A stretch of DNA of 64,000 nt. Source: Taishania pollutisoli (GTDB taxonomy: Bacteria; Bacteroidota; Bacteroidia; Flavobacteriales_D; Crocinitomicaceae). Position numbers and translations under genes: made by a program. Shown piece after piece: positions 1-9,134 of the stretch (positions are counted from its first letter, which is position 1; every line of letters starts with the position of its first letter). The notes under the pieces were generated by a model. The model searched no databases and was not told where the DNA came from. It was given only the letters and a program-made list of their open reading frames with translations. Where the stretch lies: positions 372,001 through 436,000 of the forward strand of contig NZ_JACVEL010000002.1 of the NCBI RefSeq assembly GCF_014518315.1. Reading direction: 5' to 3'.

Positions 1-2
1 CC

Positions 3-461
3 GAAACAATGAATGTAACCCCGTCTAATCCATACGGGATTGGAAAAAATACGCTTCGCGTGTTTCTTGAGATGTTACAGTCTGTACACGACTTCTCGCT
101 GAAATGGATTCGTCTGTTTTATAACTACGGGAAAAGCAACAACTCGAATTCATTATTTGCTCAATTGGACCGGGCGATTGCACAACATGATTCCGTTTTT
201 AACATGAGTGACGGGAATCAACTAAGAGATTATTTGCTGTTTGACGAACTGGTAAAAAAAATTGCTGCAATAAGTGTACAGGATCGGATTTCCGGAATTA
301 TCAACTGTTGTAGTGGAAAGCCGGTAAGAGTTATTGAATTGGTGGAAGAGTACATCCGAATAAAAAATAGCCCGATACAATTAAACAGGGGATATTATAA
401 CTATTCTCCGATGGAACCGGTGCATTTTTGGGGGGATAATACAAAATTAAATACGATATGA
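3..461 (+). CDS. NAD(P)-dependent sugar epimerase/reductase (extended SDR), 5' truncated by window
   Basis: C-terminal part of an extended short-chain dehydrogenase/reductase, most likely one acting on a nucleotide sugar in polysaccharide synthesis. The reading frame is open to the left edge, so the true start and the N-terminal GxxGxxG cofactor site lie outside the window. The first visible residues include Y-G-I-G-K, which fits the catalytic YxxxK, followed by W-I-R-L-F-Y-N-Y-G, the place where epimerases read RLFNVYG. The C-terminal part (S-G-K-P-V-R-V-I-E-L-V-E) resembles the epimerase substrate region. Its stop overlaps the next start (ATGA at 458-461), so it is translationally coupled to the methyltransferase. 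The substrate cannot be told from this fragment. Confidence 0.75.
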   Translation, partial: ETMNVTPSNPYGIGKNTLRVFLEMLQSVHDFSLKWIRLFYNYGKSNNSNSLFAQLDRAIAQHDSVFNMSDGNQLRDYLLFDELVKKIAAISVQDRISGIINCCSGKPVRVIELVEEYIRIKNSPIQLNRGYYNYSPMEPVHFWGDNTKLNTI

Positions 462-1552
462 TAGTCAGTCCGATCACACAAACGGAGCATGTAATGTGTA
501 TTTTTGAACAAAAGGAAGTTCCTGTTTTTCAAAATAAAGTATATAAAACCAAAGAGGAAGCTGCCGGCTGTATGAAACTTCCTGTAAAGCTATATCAATG
601 CCAGGATACGGGATTTGTTTTCAGTGGAGGTTTTGATCCGGAGGTATTGGATTATAATGAAGATTATCAGAACGAACAAGGGAACTCTGATTATTTTCAG
701 GAACACCTGGAAAGTGTATTCAAACTGATATCGGAACGTCATCTTTTGAATAGAAAAATCGTTGAAATAGGTTGTGGAAAAGGACTTTTTTTGGATTTGA
801 TGTTGAACAGAGGGTGTGATGTGATCGGAATAGACCCTACTTATGAAGGAACTTCTGAGTATGTTATAAAGGATTATTATTCAAATGAATATAGCCATCT
901 GAAAGCTGGATTAATTGTATTAAGGCATACACTGGAGCACATTGCTTTACCCTACGATTTTCTGAAAATGATTTCCGATGCAAATGAGAAGGAAACAGTT
1001 GTTTATATTGAAATTCCTACCTATGAATGGATTTATCGAAACAATGCAATAGAAGACATTTTTTATGAACATTGTAATTATTTTACCACTAAGAGCATCA
1101 AAGCATTATTTCATGAGGCTGAAGTGATACCTGTTTTTAATGGGCAGTACATTGGTATTTTTGCTAAGTTGGGAATGCTCAAAGACAGAAGTGAGATTCA
1201 TGAAGAAGTAATTGAGACGTATTCCCAATCATTTCAAACAGCATTGAATCATTACAATAACCTTGTGGGAACAGCATCACAAAAAATGATTTGGGGAGCA
1301 GGTGCAAAGGGATCTACATTCCTAAACCTGACAGATGATAAAGCTGAAAAAGTATTGGGAGTAATTGATATTAATCCGAAAAAACAAAACAAATTTATAG
1401 GGGGAACAGGTCACCGGATTTATTCACCTGAAATTTTAAAAGAACTTCCTGTTGACGAAATTATTGTCGTAAATAAAAATTACATGGCTGAAATAGATGC
1501 TACAATTAAAGCAATGGGACTGGAGATTAACCTTAAAACATTAGAAAGATGA
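458..1552 (+). CDS. Class I SAM-dependent methyltransferase (sugar C-methyltransferase-like)
   Basis: A 364-aa predicted SAM-dependent methyltransferase. Motif I is clear near residue 102 (V-E-I-G-C-G-K-G-L-F-L), with an acidic residue ending the second strand (I-G-I-D-P). The C-terminal third starts with a second glycine-rich Rossmann-like stretch (I-W-G-A-G-A-K-G-S) as in sugar C-methyltransferase families, which carry an extra C-terminal nucleotide-binding-like domain. The N-terminus lacks the clear four-cysteine zinc site of the NovU/TylC3 type, so the exact substrate is uncertain. It overlaps both neighbours by 4 nt, so it belongs to the polysaccharide operon. Role in modifying a glycan residue or nucleotide sugar is inferred from context. 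Confidence 0.8.
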   Translation: MIVSPITQTEHVMCIFEQKEVPVFQNKVYKTKEEAAGCMKLPVKLYQCQDTGFVFSGGFDPEVLDYNEDYQNEQGNSDYFQEHLESVFKLISERHLLNRKIVEIGCGKGLFLDLMLNRGCDVIGIDPTYEGTSEYVIKDYYSNEYSHLKAGLIVLRHTLEHIALPYDFLKMISDANEKETVVYIEIPTYEWIYRNNAIEDIFYEHCNYFTTKSIKALFHEAEVIPVFNGQYIGIFAKLGMLKDRSEIHEEVIETYSQSFQTALNHYNNLVGTASQKMIWGAGAKGSTFLNLTDDKAEKVLGVIDINPKKQNKFIGGTGHRIYSPEILKELPVDEIIVVNKNYMAEIDATIKAMGLEINLKTLER

Positions 1553-2280
1553 ATGAAGTTGAAAAATTCAATGAAGAGGTAAAAAATAATATTAGCAACC
1601 AGGGACAAAACAACTCCTTGCTGGACAGTGCGAAAGAATTTATGCAAAAAACCATCGATGCACGTTATTCGTACAATTTTTCGTGGATGGGAAGACCGAT
1701 CATTGCCTATCCCCAGGATATGATCGCCATGCAGGAAATTATATGGGAAGTAAAACCTGATTTGATCATTGAAGCAGGTGTTGCTCACGGGGGATCAATC
1801 GTATATTATGCCTCTTTGCTGGAATTGATTGGTGAGGACGGAATTGTTGTCGGGATTGACATTGATATCCGAAAGCACAATCGGGAGTTGATTGAAAGTC
1901 ATCCGATGATGAAACGAATTCATTTATTAGAAGGTTCATCTGTAAGTGAAGAGATTGTCAGTGCGGTAAAAGAAATTGCTGCAACAAAGAAAAAAATTAT
2001 GGTTTGTCTGGATTCTAATCATACACACGACCATGTATTGGGTGAACTGAATGCATATGCGAACCTGGTTACTAAAGGGAGTTATTGTGTTGTTTTTGAC
2101 ACTGTTGTAGAAGATTTAACGAATGATTGGGCCGGAAGATCATGGGGCGTCGGAAATAACCCGAAGACTGCTGTTTGGGAATTTTTGAAAGGCAATACGG
2201 ATTTTGAAATAATGAATTCAATTGATTCAAAACTATTGATCTCAGTTGCTCCTGGTGGATACTTAAAGCGGGTAAAATAA
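1549..2280 (+). CDS. CmcI/rhamnosyl O-methyltransferase family protein
   Basis: A 243-aa protein of the cephalosporin hydroxylase (CmcI) family, whose characterised relatives include SAM-dependent O-methyltransferases acting on sugars. Visible signs are the motif I equivalent I-I-E-A-G-V-A-H-G-G-S near residue 75, the acidic G-I-D-I-D-I strand end, and V-C-L-D-S-N-H-T-H-D-H, the metal-binding acidic/histidine stretch of this family. The conserved W-G-V-G-N-N-P region follows. The start overlaps the previous stop by 4 nt. Within a glycan locus an O-methylation of a sugar is the likeliest job; hydroxylation is not supported by context. Confidence 0.8.
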   Translation: MNEVEKFNEEVKNNISNQGQNNSLLDSAKEFMQKTIDARYSYNFSWMGRPIIAYPQDMIAMQEIIWEVKPDLIIEAGVAHGGSIVYYASLLELIGEDGIVVGIDIDIRKHNRELIESHPMMKRIHLLEGSSVSEEIVSAVKEIAATKKKIMVCLDSNHTHDHVLGELNAYANLVTKGSYCVVFDTVVEDLTNDWAGRSWGVGNNPKTAVWEFLKGNTDFEIMNSIDSKLLISVAPGGYLKRVK

Positions 2281-2297
2281 TTGATCAAGTCAGTAAC

Positions 2298-3503
2298 ATG
2301 GTAGAAAAACCATTCTTTTCCATAGTGATTCCTACGAAAAACCGCCCTGAATTATTGAGAGATGCGATTCAGAGCGTTTTACTCCAGAGCTTTACAGAAT
2401 TTGAACTGATTGTTTCGGATAATCACAATGATGCTGCAACCAAAGAGGTGATCGATTCTTTTCCGGAAGATGGAAGATTGAGATATGTCAGGCCGACTGA
2501 TGAGTTGAACATGCTTGATCATTGGGAATTTGCCACGTGCCAGGCGATAGGCAGGTATGTTGTATTGCTGACGGATCGAAACGTACTGTGTCAGCATTCA
2601 CTGAAAAAAATTAAACGAGTTATTGATACACATAAGGATATCAATTTTATTTCATTTGGTACAAAAGCATTTTTAGAGCACCAAAACAAATTTGGAACTC
2701 GTTCTACTACCGGAAAATCCAGAATGTATAACTCAAAAGAACTGGTAGACAATTTTAAGGGCGCAATTTATTATTCATCCGGAAGTCTTGACTTTTTTGC
2801 ACCCAAAACGATTAATAGTTGTTATAAAAATGAAATAGCGCAGAAAATACGACGTGAAAAGGGAAGCTATTTTAATCTGAGAGGTGTTTCAACACCTGAT
2901 TATGCTAGTTTTTTTGTAAACACATTAATGGACCAGCAATGTTATTTTCTCGGTGATACGATTATGCTGGGGCAAGGTGCTTCGGTTAGCAACGGAAGTA
3001 ATTTTGCGAAAGGAGATACATCTTATTTTAAAACATTAGGAGCAAATTACGAATTGCATGCATCATTGGCAGATGTTCCATTCATTTATAATTGTATCTA
3101 CAATGATTTTATTGTAATCTATTCCTACTGGGGGAAACAAGACTTTCCGCTCACGTTTAATTACGATATCTATTTCGCTAATTTATTGCTGGAATTGATG
3201 ATTAAAAGAGAAGCAGGGGCAAGCGAGGAAATCTGTCTGTCATTTGAAAAATCTGTTCAGCAAGCAATGATTGAACATGGTTTCTCAGAAAAAAAAATAC
3301 ATGAAATAACTGAACTGGCGAACGGTTGTTTTATGAAAGATCGCAGTAAAACAAACATGTTCTTGAAAAACTGGAAGATACATTTTAAGGATTTCTTATT
3401 TCATAGATTTAATGATAATAAACTGTTAAACCGTATCTTTAAGTATAAATATGATTCGATTCTGACAGCAGCTGGATTTGATTATTATAAAGCTCTTAGG
3501 TGA
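2298..3503 (+). CDS. Glycosyltransferase family 2 protein
   Basis: A 401-aa GT-A fold glycosyltransferase. The N-terminus has the GT2 signature F-S-I-V-I-P-T-K-N-R-P-E-L-L with the nucleotide-binding aspartate in I-V-S-D-N about residue 40. The metal-binding motif is reduced to L-L-T-D-R-N near residue 92 rather than a clean DxD, which occurs in many GT2 members of this subtype. The C-terminal 200 residues show no recognisable domain. It starts 17 nt after the CmcI-like gene and overlaps the next gene (GTGA at 3500-3503). Donor and acceptor are unknown. Confidence 0.85.
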   Translation: MVEKPFFSIVIPTKNRPELLRDAIQSVLLQSFTEFELIVSDNHNDAATKEVIDSFPEDGRLRYVRPTDELNMLDHWEFATCQAIGRYVVLLTDRNVLCQHSLKKIKRVIDTHKDINFISFGTKAFLEHQNKFGTRSTTGKSRMYNSKELVDNFKGAIYYSSGSLDFFAPKTINSCYKNEIAQKIRREKGSYFNLRGVSTPDYASFFVNTLMDQQCYFLGDTIMLGQGASVSNGSNFAKGDTSYFKTLGANYELHASLADVPFIYNCIYNDFIVIYSYWGKQDFPLTFNYDIYFANLLLELMIKREAGASEEICLSFEKSVQQAMIEHGFSEKKIHEITELANGCFMKDRSKTNMFLKNWKIHFKDFLFHRFNDNKLLNRIFKYKYDSILTAAGFDYYKALR

Positions 3504-4417
3504 TGCAGTCAATTATTTTTATTGTCCCGTACTTTGGTAAATGGCCTGAATGGATGGATTTGTATATTGACTCCATTCGAAGGAATCCAACGATTGATTT
3601 TCTATTTATAACCGATTGTGATACAGCCGTTCTGACGGATATTCCGAATATTTCATTCCGGCAAATTACATTTGAAGAATACATCAGTCGATACAAAAAA
3701 ATGTTAGGAGAAGACATTCAAATCACTGATCCGTATAAGATATGTGATTTGCGCCCATTTTTTGGAATTATTCATGAGCAGGACATCCACAAATATGATT
3801 TTTTCGGTTGGACAGATACCGACTTGTTTTTTGGAAATATCAGATCATTCTACACCAATGATATTTTACAACGCTATCAGGTGCTCTCTACGCATGCCAT
3901 TCGCTTGTCCGGACATTGCACACTACTTAAAAATACACCGAAATACCGAACAATTGGTTATCAGATTTATCAGTGGGAAGAAGCCTTGAAAAATCCTGAT
4001 TTTATAGGAATAGATGAACATGGAATGACCAACGCACTCTGTATGACCTTTCTTGATAAAGTTGCCGAAAAATTAAAATGCTCAATAAATAATCGGTTAC
4101 TTAATGGATTGCGGAAGTGGAAAGCACGTAAGTATTATTTTGTGGAGCAGTATACGACTCCTTTTACGTCAATTCCCTGGATAGACGGTTCATTAAATAG
4201 CATGCAGCCCGATGAATGGACGTATGACAAAGGAATCATTACCAATAAACGGGATAAAGACAGACGTTTTATGTACATACACCTGATGAATTTTAAATCA
4301 GGTAAGTGGAGACATGATGGAACAAAAGCACCATGGGAAGAAAAAGAAATCTCGATGGATATTCATCCGGATTACCGTATAACAATTGACAGGCATGGAA
4401 TAAGAACTCAATTATGA
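3500..4417 (+). CDS. DUF6625 family protein, probable glycosyltransferase
   Basis: A 305-aa protein that I recognise as DUF6625-like, a family found in capsule and O-antigen loci. It begins I-I-F-I-V-P-Y-F-G and has a GT-A-like D-T-D motif (G-W-T-D-T-D-L-F-F-G, near residue 107), which supports metal-dependent nucleotide-sugar binding. Two adjacent starts are possible: GTG at 3500, overlapping the previous stop, or ATG at 3503; they differ by one residue. It overlaps the downstream epimerase-like gene by 4 nt. The enzymatic role is inferred from motif and context. Confidence 0.75.
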   Translation: MMQSIIFIVPYFGKWPEWMDLYIDSIRRNPTIDFLFITDCDTAVLTDIPNISFRQITFEEYISRYKKMLGEDIQITDPYKICDLRPFFGIIHEQDIHKYDFFGWTDTDLFFGNIRSFYTNDILQRYQVLSTHAIRLSGHCTLLKNTPKYRTIGYQIYQWEEALKNPDFIGIDEHGMTNALCMTFLDKVAEKLKCSINNRLLNGLRKWKARKYYFVEQYTTPFTSIPWIDGSLNSMQPDEWTYDKGIITNKRDKDRRFMYIHLMNFKSGKWRHDGTKAPWEEKEISMDIHPDYRITIDRHGIRTQL

Positions 4418-5343
4418 AGGAGGAAAGTAAAAAAATTACTCTGCAGACAGGTAATGTAAGTTTAACCCCTGAACTTGGTATGTATTACATTGATATGCGA
4501 CCAGCAATCATTCATTATACAGATAATATTTTTAATGGCTGTTTTGATGATGACGGTGTTCCCATGTGTGGAATTGAAGGGCACTTTGAATATTCCCCGA
4601 TTAATATTGCTCAGTACGGTTTTATAGTACACGCGGATTACCTGGAAAACCAGGATGAGGTAACATTCCGGCAACTAAAGAAATGCGTTGAAAAGTTAGT
4701 TGAATTAGCGGACATTGATGACCGGATGTGTATTTGGTGGCACCGGTACAGGGAAAGTAAGTACGGAATAGAAGCTCCATGGGCTTCAGCTATGGCACAG
4801 GGAGAAATCATTTCTCTTTTTTTGCGGTTTTATCAGTTGACGAACGAGGGAAAATATTTGGAATTATCGAAGAAAGCATTTAATTTTCTAAGTGTAAAAG
4901 TCGAAGATGGCGGTGTAAGACAGTATGATCACAACGGAGACCTGTGGTTGGAGGAATATCCGTCTAACCCACCCTCATTTGTTTTAAACGGCTTTCTTTA
5001 TGCATTGTTTGGCCTGTATGACTTATTCCGGATAACCAATGATGAATTGGTTTGGCAAGAAATAGAGTTATGCATCAGGACATTGAAAAACAATCTACAT
5101 AAGTTTGATGCAGGATACTGGTCTTATTACGATTTGCAGAAAAAAGAATTGGTAAGGTACTATTATCAGAAGAATGTGCATGTACCGCAAATGGAAGTAA
5201 TGTATCAGTTGACACACGATAAACTATTTCTTAACTACAAGAACAAATGGGAAAAAACACTTAATCCTGTAAATTTCCTTTTTGTACGTATCATGTATCG
5301 AATTTTGCCGAGATGGAGAAAGAAAAGCCTGAAAATAAAATGA
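4414..5343 (+). CDS. D-glucuronyl C5-epimerase-like protein
   Basis: A 309-aa protein matching the C-terminal catalytic domain of heparosan/heparan sulfate glucuronyl C5-epimerase, which inverts C5 of glucuronate in a polymer to give iduronate. Recognisable blocks are W-A-S-A-M-A-Q-G (123-130), E-E-Y-P...P-S-F-V-L-N-G-F (180-194), G-L-Y-D (200-203) and S-Y-Y-D-L (237-241); the tyrosines of the last block correspond to catalytic tyrosines of the family. No signal peptide or membrane segment is visible, unlike the Golgi-anchored animal enzymes, so it may act in the cytoplasm on a lipid-linked glycan. It overlaps the genes on both sides, so it is integral to the operon. Whether the substrate is a glucuronan is inference. 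Confidence 0.8.
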   Translation: MKEESKKITLQTGNVSLTPELGMYYIDMRPAIIHYTDNIFNGCFDDDGVPMCGIEGHFEYSPINIAQYGFIVHADYLENQDEVTFRQLKKCVEKLVELADIDDRMCIWWHRYRESKYGIEAPWASAMAQGEIISLFLRFYQLTNEGKYLELSKKAFNFLSVKVEDGGVRQYDHNGDLWLEEYPSNPPSFVLNGFLYALFGLYDLFRITNDELVWQEIELCIRTLKNNLHKFDAGYWSYYDLQKKELVRYYYQKNVHVPQMEVMYQLTHDKLFLNYKNKWEKTLNPVNFLFVRIMYRILPRWRKKSLKIK

Positions 5344-6482
5344 AAGCACTGAAGATTTTATTTGTCATAACAGATCTCGGAAAAGGAGGGGCAGAGCGTT
5401 TTTTGTTGGATTTGACATCACAGCTGGAAATCTATCCCCATATTGATTATCGGATTGCATCATTATACAACATGGTCCAATATGAAGAATTTAAAAACAA
5501 TGATAAAATTCACTTTTTAGATTTTGCTACTTTTTCTCTCAAGACAAAGAACTACAATGCAACGTATTCTGATTTATTAAATGACTTTCAGCCGGATATT
5601 ATTCATACCAATCGATTTTTGGCTGAATTCATAACATCCTACGACATCAGAAGATCGATTAAATATGTGTGCCATTGCCATGATAATATGGTGCAGTTTA
5701 AACGGTTTTCCCTAAGTAGTTTAGTCGATAAGGTAACATTGTTAAATTCCATTGAATATAACTATTTGATTCGTCGTAAATACAGGAAAGTACCCACTTA
5801 TTTTATTGCCAATTCGCAACACACGTATAGTTATTTTCAAGACATGTTACCGGCAAATCAGAAAAAAAATATTCGCTTGATTCCTCTTGGGTTTAATTAT
5901 GCTAACTTCTTTGTTGAACGGCAATACAAGCAAAAAAAGAAAAAGATAAAACTCTTAAATGTAGGAAGCTATCAGGTCAAAAAGAATCAAGTCTTTCTGC
6001 TGGATATTGCAGAAGAACTAAAGAAACTTGGTGTTGAGTTTGAAATAAACCTGATTGGTGACGGACCGGAATTTCAGCATATATATAATGAAATCAGGAA
6101 TAGAAAACTGGGAGATGTCGTTTTTCAACATGGCCTGCAGTCAAATGTCCACGAATGGTACAATGATTCGGATTTATATATTCATACAGCATATTATGAG
6201 CCATTCGGCCTGGTCCTTTTAGAAGCAATGGCCTCGGGATTACCCATTATCTGTTTAGATGGAAAGGGGAACAGGGATATTATAAAAAATGATTATAACG
6301 GATATATGTTCTTCGAGCAAGAACCCAAAGCATTTGCGGATAAGATAGTGGAATACACCCAAAATGAAGAACTGTATCAGCTGATTTCCGTTCAGGCCCA
6401 GGAATATGCGAAGCGATACGCTCTTCCGGACAAAACGAGAGAACTCGTTGATTTTTATTATTCAATTATAGATTCAGAATGA
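5340..6482 (+). CDS. Glycosyltransferase family 4 (GT-B)
   Basis: A 380-aa GT-B glycosyltransferase with an N-terminal G-K-G-G-A-E-R-F acceptor-side motif and a C-terminal donor domain: K-L-L-N-V-G-S-Y, then H-G, and the E-x7-E motif in E-P-F-G-L-V-L-L-E-A-M-A-S-G-L-P. The preferred start is ATG 5340 because it overlaps the previous stop as ATGA and gives the family-typical M-K-A-L-K-I-L-F-V-I; an in-frame ATG at 5313 lies inside the upstream gene and would add nine charged residues. It is the last gene of the plus-strand operon, and its 3' end overlaps the convergent GT gene by 17 nt. Confidence 0.88.
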   Translation: MKALKILFVITDLGKGGAERFLLDLTSQLEIYPHIDYRIASLYNMVQYEEFKNNDKIHFLDFATFSLKTKNYNATYSDLLNDFQPDIIHTNRFLAEFITSYDIRRSIKYVCHCHDNMVQFKRFSLSSLVDKVTLLNSIEYNYLIRRKYRKVPTYFIANSQHTYSYFQDMLPANQKKNIRLIPLGFNYANFFVERQYKQKKKKIKLLNVGSYQVKKNQVFLLDIAEELKKLGVEFEINLIGDGPEFQHIYNEIRNRKLGDVVFQHGLQSNVHEWYNDSDLYIHTAYYEPFGLVLLEAMASGLPIICLDGKGNRDIIKNDYNGYMFFEQEPKAFADKIVEYTQNEELYQLISVQAQEYAKRYALPDKTRELVDFYYSIIDSE

Positions 6483-7674
6483 CAGAAGTGAAGGAAGTAT
6501 AGTTTTTATCCGCGTGGTAGAGTGTTTTCCATGTTTGATAAGCATTCCCCCTTTTTTCAGGTTGTTCCAACAGTTCATAAATTGCAGAACAAATCAGGTC
6601 TCTGTGGGGAGGATCCTGTAAAATAATCCCGTTTTGGGTTGTTACAATTTCAGTGTTTCCGCCAACATTTGTTACAATACAAGGAATTCCGAAACTCATC
6701 GCTTCCATAATGGAAACTGGGATTCCTTCTGAAGAACTGACATTCATAAAAACATGAGGTTTGATCTCCTGATAAGCTTTAAAAATTTCATTGTTTGGAA
6801 TTCTTCCCCTTAGATGAACAGTGATATTAACAGGAAGTTTTTTAACTTTTTTCTCCAATTCAACCAGTAAATCACCATCGCCAAAGTGAGTCCATTCAAT
6901 AGGAAGGCTTGTAATTTGTGAGAGTGCTTCAGCGATTAAATGAACCCGTTTTACTGTATTTACATTGGAACAGCTTACTATTTTTACAGTTCCTTCAGGA
7001 GTAACAGGTTGGAAAGGATTATTGACACCTAACCGGGATACAATGATATGATCATTACGGGTAATTTTCCAGGATTTGTAGATGATCTCTTTCCCCTTTT
7101 CCGATATAGGGAAAAGAGCCTTCAGGTTAGAAGAAATAAATGATCGGAAAGGTAAATAATTAACTGCACTGACCTCAAAATAGGTATCCCATCCATGTGC
7201 TCTTGAAATCCCTGTTACGTGTTTATCTTTGAATGCTGACAACGCAATTCCCAAAGCGGTATCATCACACCAATAACTGTAAAACAGCGTTTGATCAAAT
7301 TCAGAATGAAAATGCGTGTGAATATAGTTTCTCACCTGCTTAGCACGTTGAAAGGAGACAAGAATGGTCTTCAAAATTCCGAGGGTTATTTTCTTTTGGT
7401 AAACGTTACCAACACGCCTGATTTCTGTCCGGACAATAGGGATAAAAATGTTCAGCAGACTTGTTAATCGTGTTGTCAGAGAATAATCCAACTCAATGCG
7501 TTTGACAGAACAATTCTTTGGAACAACTCTTGTCTGCACGGCCGATTGATTTTGTGTGATAATAATCACCTGATCAAAAGCATTGCATAAGTATTTTATT
7601 TCCGTTTCCAGAAACGTTTCACCGGCTCCGAATGGGTAATCGGAGGTAAAGAGTACCAGTTTTTTTCGATTCAT
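6466..7674 (-). CDS. Glycosyltransferase family 4, colanic-acid type
   Basis: A 402-aa GT-B enzyme resembling WcaL-like exopolysaccharide glycosyltransferases. The N-terminus reads L-F-T-S-D-Y-P-F-G-A-G-E-T-F-L-E-T-E, typical of that subgroup, and the donor domain has S-S-S-E-G-I-P-V-S-I-M-E-A-M-S-F-G-I-P, the EX7E block. It is transcribed opposite to the upstream operon and converges on it with a 17-nt 3' overlap. A -7 box (TATCTTTG on the minus strand, 7679-7686) lies 4 nt before the ATG. Sugar specificity is unknown. Confidence 0.87.
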   Translation of the reverse strand: MNRKKLVLFTSDYPFGAGETFLETEIKYLCNAFDQVIIITQNQSAVQTRVVPKNCSVKRIELDYSLTTRLTSLLNIFIPIVRTEIRRVGNVYQKKITLGILKTILVSFQRAKQVRNYIHTHFHSEFDQTLFYSYWCDDTALGIALSAFKDKHVTGISRAHGWDTYFEVSAVNYLPFRSFISSNLKALFPISEKGKEIIYKSWKITRNDHIIVSRLGVNNPFQPVTPEGTVKIVSCSNVNTVKRVHLIAEALSQITSLPIEWTHFGDGDLLVELEKKVKKLPVNITVHLRGRIPNNEIFKAYQEIKPHVFMNVSSSEGIPVSIMEAMSFGIPCIVTNVGGNTEIVTTQNGIILQDPPHRDLICSAIYELLEQPEKRGNAYQTWKTLYHADKNYTSFTSVILNL

Positions 7675-7678
7675 TCGT

Positions 7679-7700
7679 CAAAGATAAATGATTATCTTCG
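7679..7700. promoter_or_regulatory. Back-to-back divergent promoter -7 boxes
   Basis: The 45-bp gap between two divergent glycosyltransferase genes holds a minus-strand TATCTTTG (7679-7686) and a plus-strand TATCTTCG (7693-7700), both matching the Bacteroidota TAnnTTTG element, exactly or with one change. The boxes are 6 bp apart, so polymerases cannot occupy both at once. The minus-strand leader would be only a few nucleotides long. Confidence 0.6.
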
Positions 7701-7719
7701 TGCAGTTGAAGATCACGCA

Positions 7720-9045
7720 ATGAAAAAACTTCTTATTCTTGCCTATGACTTTCCCCCATACGTTTCTGTAGGAGGGCTTCGCCCATATAACTGGTACAGA
7801 TATCTGAAAGAATACGGAATAGAACCCATCGTTGTGACCCGCCAATGGAGCAATACACACAAAAGCGCATTGGATTATATTGCCCGCGGACATAGTGATC
7901 AAACGATTACAGAAGTAAGCGAATACGGAACGGTTCTGTATGCACCTTATACACCAACCTTGAGTAATCGATTATTATATCGGCATGGCAATAATAAATA
8001 CAGCTATTTGAGAAAATCATTGACAGCAACACATGATTTTAAACAGTTTTTATGGATTTCAGGAGCAAAAAGGGAAATCTATGAAACAGCAAAAAAATAC
8101 CTGCAGAAAAATCCTGTTGATATGATCATTGCAACAGGAGACCCATTCGTTTTATTTCTTTACGCAAAAAAATTGGGGAAAGAGTTTCATACTCCCTGGA
8201 TTGCCGATTACCGTGACCCCTGGAGTCAGGATAAAAGAGTTCAGGCAAATATACTTTTCCATAACTGGAATAAAATGTTGGAAAAAAAGATTGTATCAAC
8301 ATCGGTTGGAATAACAACAGTTTCAGGTATCATGAAGTATAAATTACAGGAATATTTTCCACAGAAGAATATATATATTATACCAAATGGTTATGACCCG
8401 GAGGCTGTTTCGACGGTATCGAAGATACCTCAATCGACAGATAAACTGACAATTTCATTTGTCGGAACGATTTACGAATGGCATCCCTGGAGAAGTTTCT
8501 TAAAGGAATTTTCTGATTTTATAGAGCAGGGCGAAGAAAGAGACATACAATTGAATCTGTATGGAATTAATATAGAAACAGAGATTCGGAAAACAATTGA
8601 TGAATTGCCTGAAAAATCAAGGAATGCGATTCAAATCTGTCCCAAACTCTCCAATATGGAGTTGCTCAGCCGGCTTGCACGTGAAAATGTCATGTTGTTG
8701 TTTAATGATTATTCGATCCTGGGGACTAAAATATTTGATTATCTCGGAACCAGACGTAAAATATTGTTGTGCTATGCCAATGATGAAGATGCACTGAGGT
8801 TGAAGGAAGCACATTACACCATCGATGAGGTGGATGGAATGAGTAAGCAGTTGCAGGTTGATTTAATTCGTGAAACAAATGCGGGAGTGATTGCAGAGAA
8901 TGTCACGCATTTAAAGCAACTCCTGGATGAGTTGCATCAAGAGTTCCGGGAAAAAGGGAAAATCGAATGCGCTTCCACAGGAGTGGAAAATTATTCCCGT
9001 AAAATACAGGTGAAAAAGTTAGCGGATATTGTACAGAGCCTGTAA
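7720..9045 (+). CDS. Glycosyltransferase family 4-like protein
   Basis: A 441-aa GT-B type protein. The N-terminus (L-A-Y-D-F-P-P-Y-V-S-V-G-G-L-R-P) is characteristic of GT4-like proteins in Bacteroidota polysaccharide loci, followed by W-I-A-D-Y-R-D-P-W, the conserved acceptor-side block. The donor domain has I-P-N-G-Y-D and a weak late motif (F-N-D-Y-S-I-L-G-T-K-I-F-D-Y-L-G), where D-Y-L replaces the usual E-A-M-A, a known variant in this subgroup. It is expressed from its own promoter, away from the minus-strand GT gene. Sugar specificity is unknown. Confidence 0.83.
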   Translation: MKKLLILAYDFPPYVSVGGLRPYNWYRYLKEYGIEPIVVTRQWSNTHKSALDYIARGHSDQTITEVSEYGTVLYAPYTPTLSNRLLYRHGNNKYSYLRKSLTATHDFKQFLWISGAKREIYETAKKYLQKNPVDMIIATGDPFVLFLYAKKLGKEFHTPWIADYRDPWSQDKRVQANILFHNWNKMLEKKIVSTSVGITTVSGIMKYKLQEYFPQKNIYIIPNGYDPEAVSTVSKIPQSTDKLTISFVGTIYEWHPWRSFLKEFSDFIEQGEERDIQLNLYGINIETEIRKTIDELPEKSRNAIQICPKLSNMELLSRLARENVMLLFNDYSILGTKIFDYLGTRRKILLCYANDEDALRLKEAHYTIDEVDGMSKQLQVDLIRETNAGVIAENVTHLKQLLDELHQEFREKGKIECASTGVENYSRKIQVKKLADIVQSL

Positions 9046-9134
9046 CGATCATCCGGAAATGAAGAATGAATGTAAGTACATCTTTCGGATTTTATGTAAC
9101 TTCGATGTTATATACAACAAAACCAATACCATCC

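Noticed and set aside
9066-9134. Longer N-terminus for the lipoprotein gene
   Set aside because: Would place a -7-like box inside the gene and hide the lipobox signal peptide.
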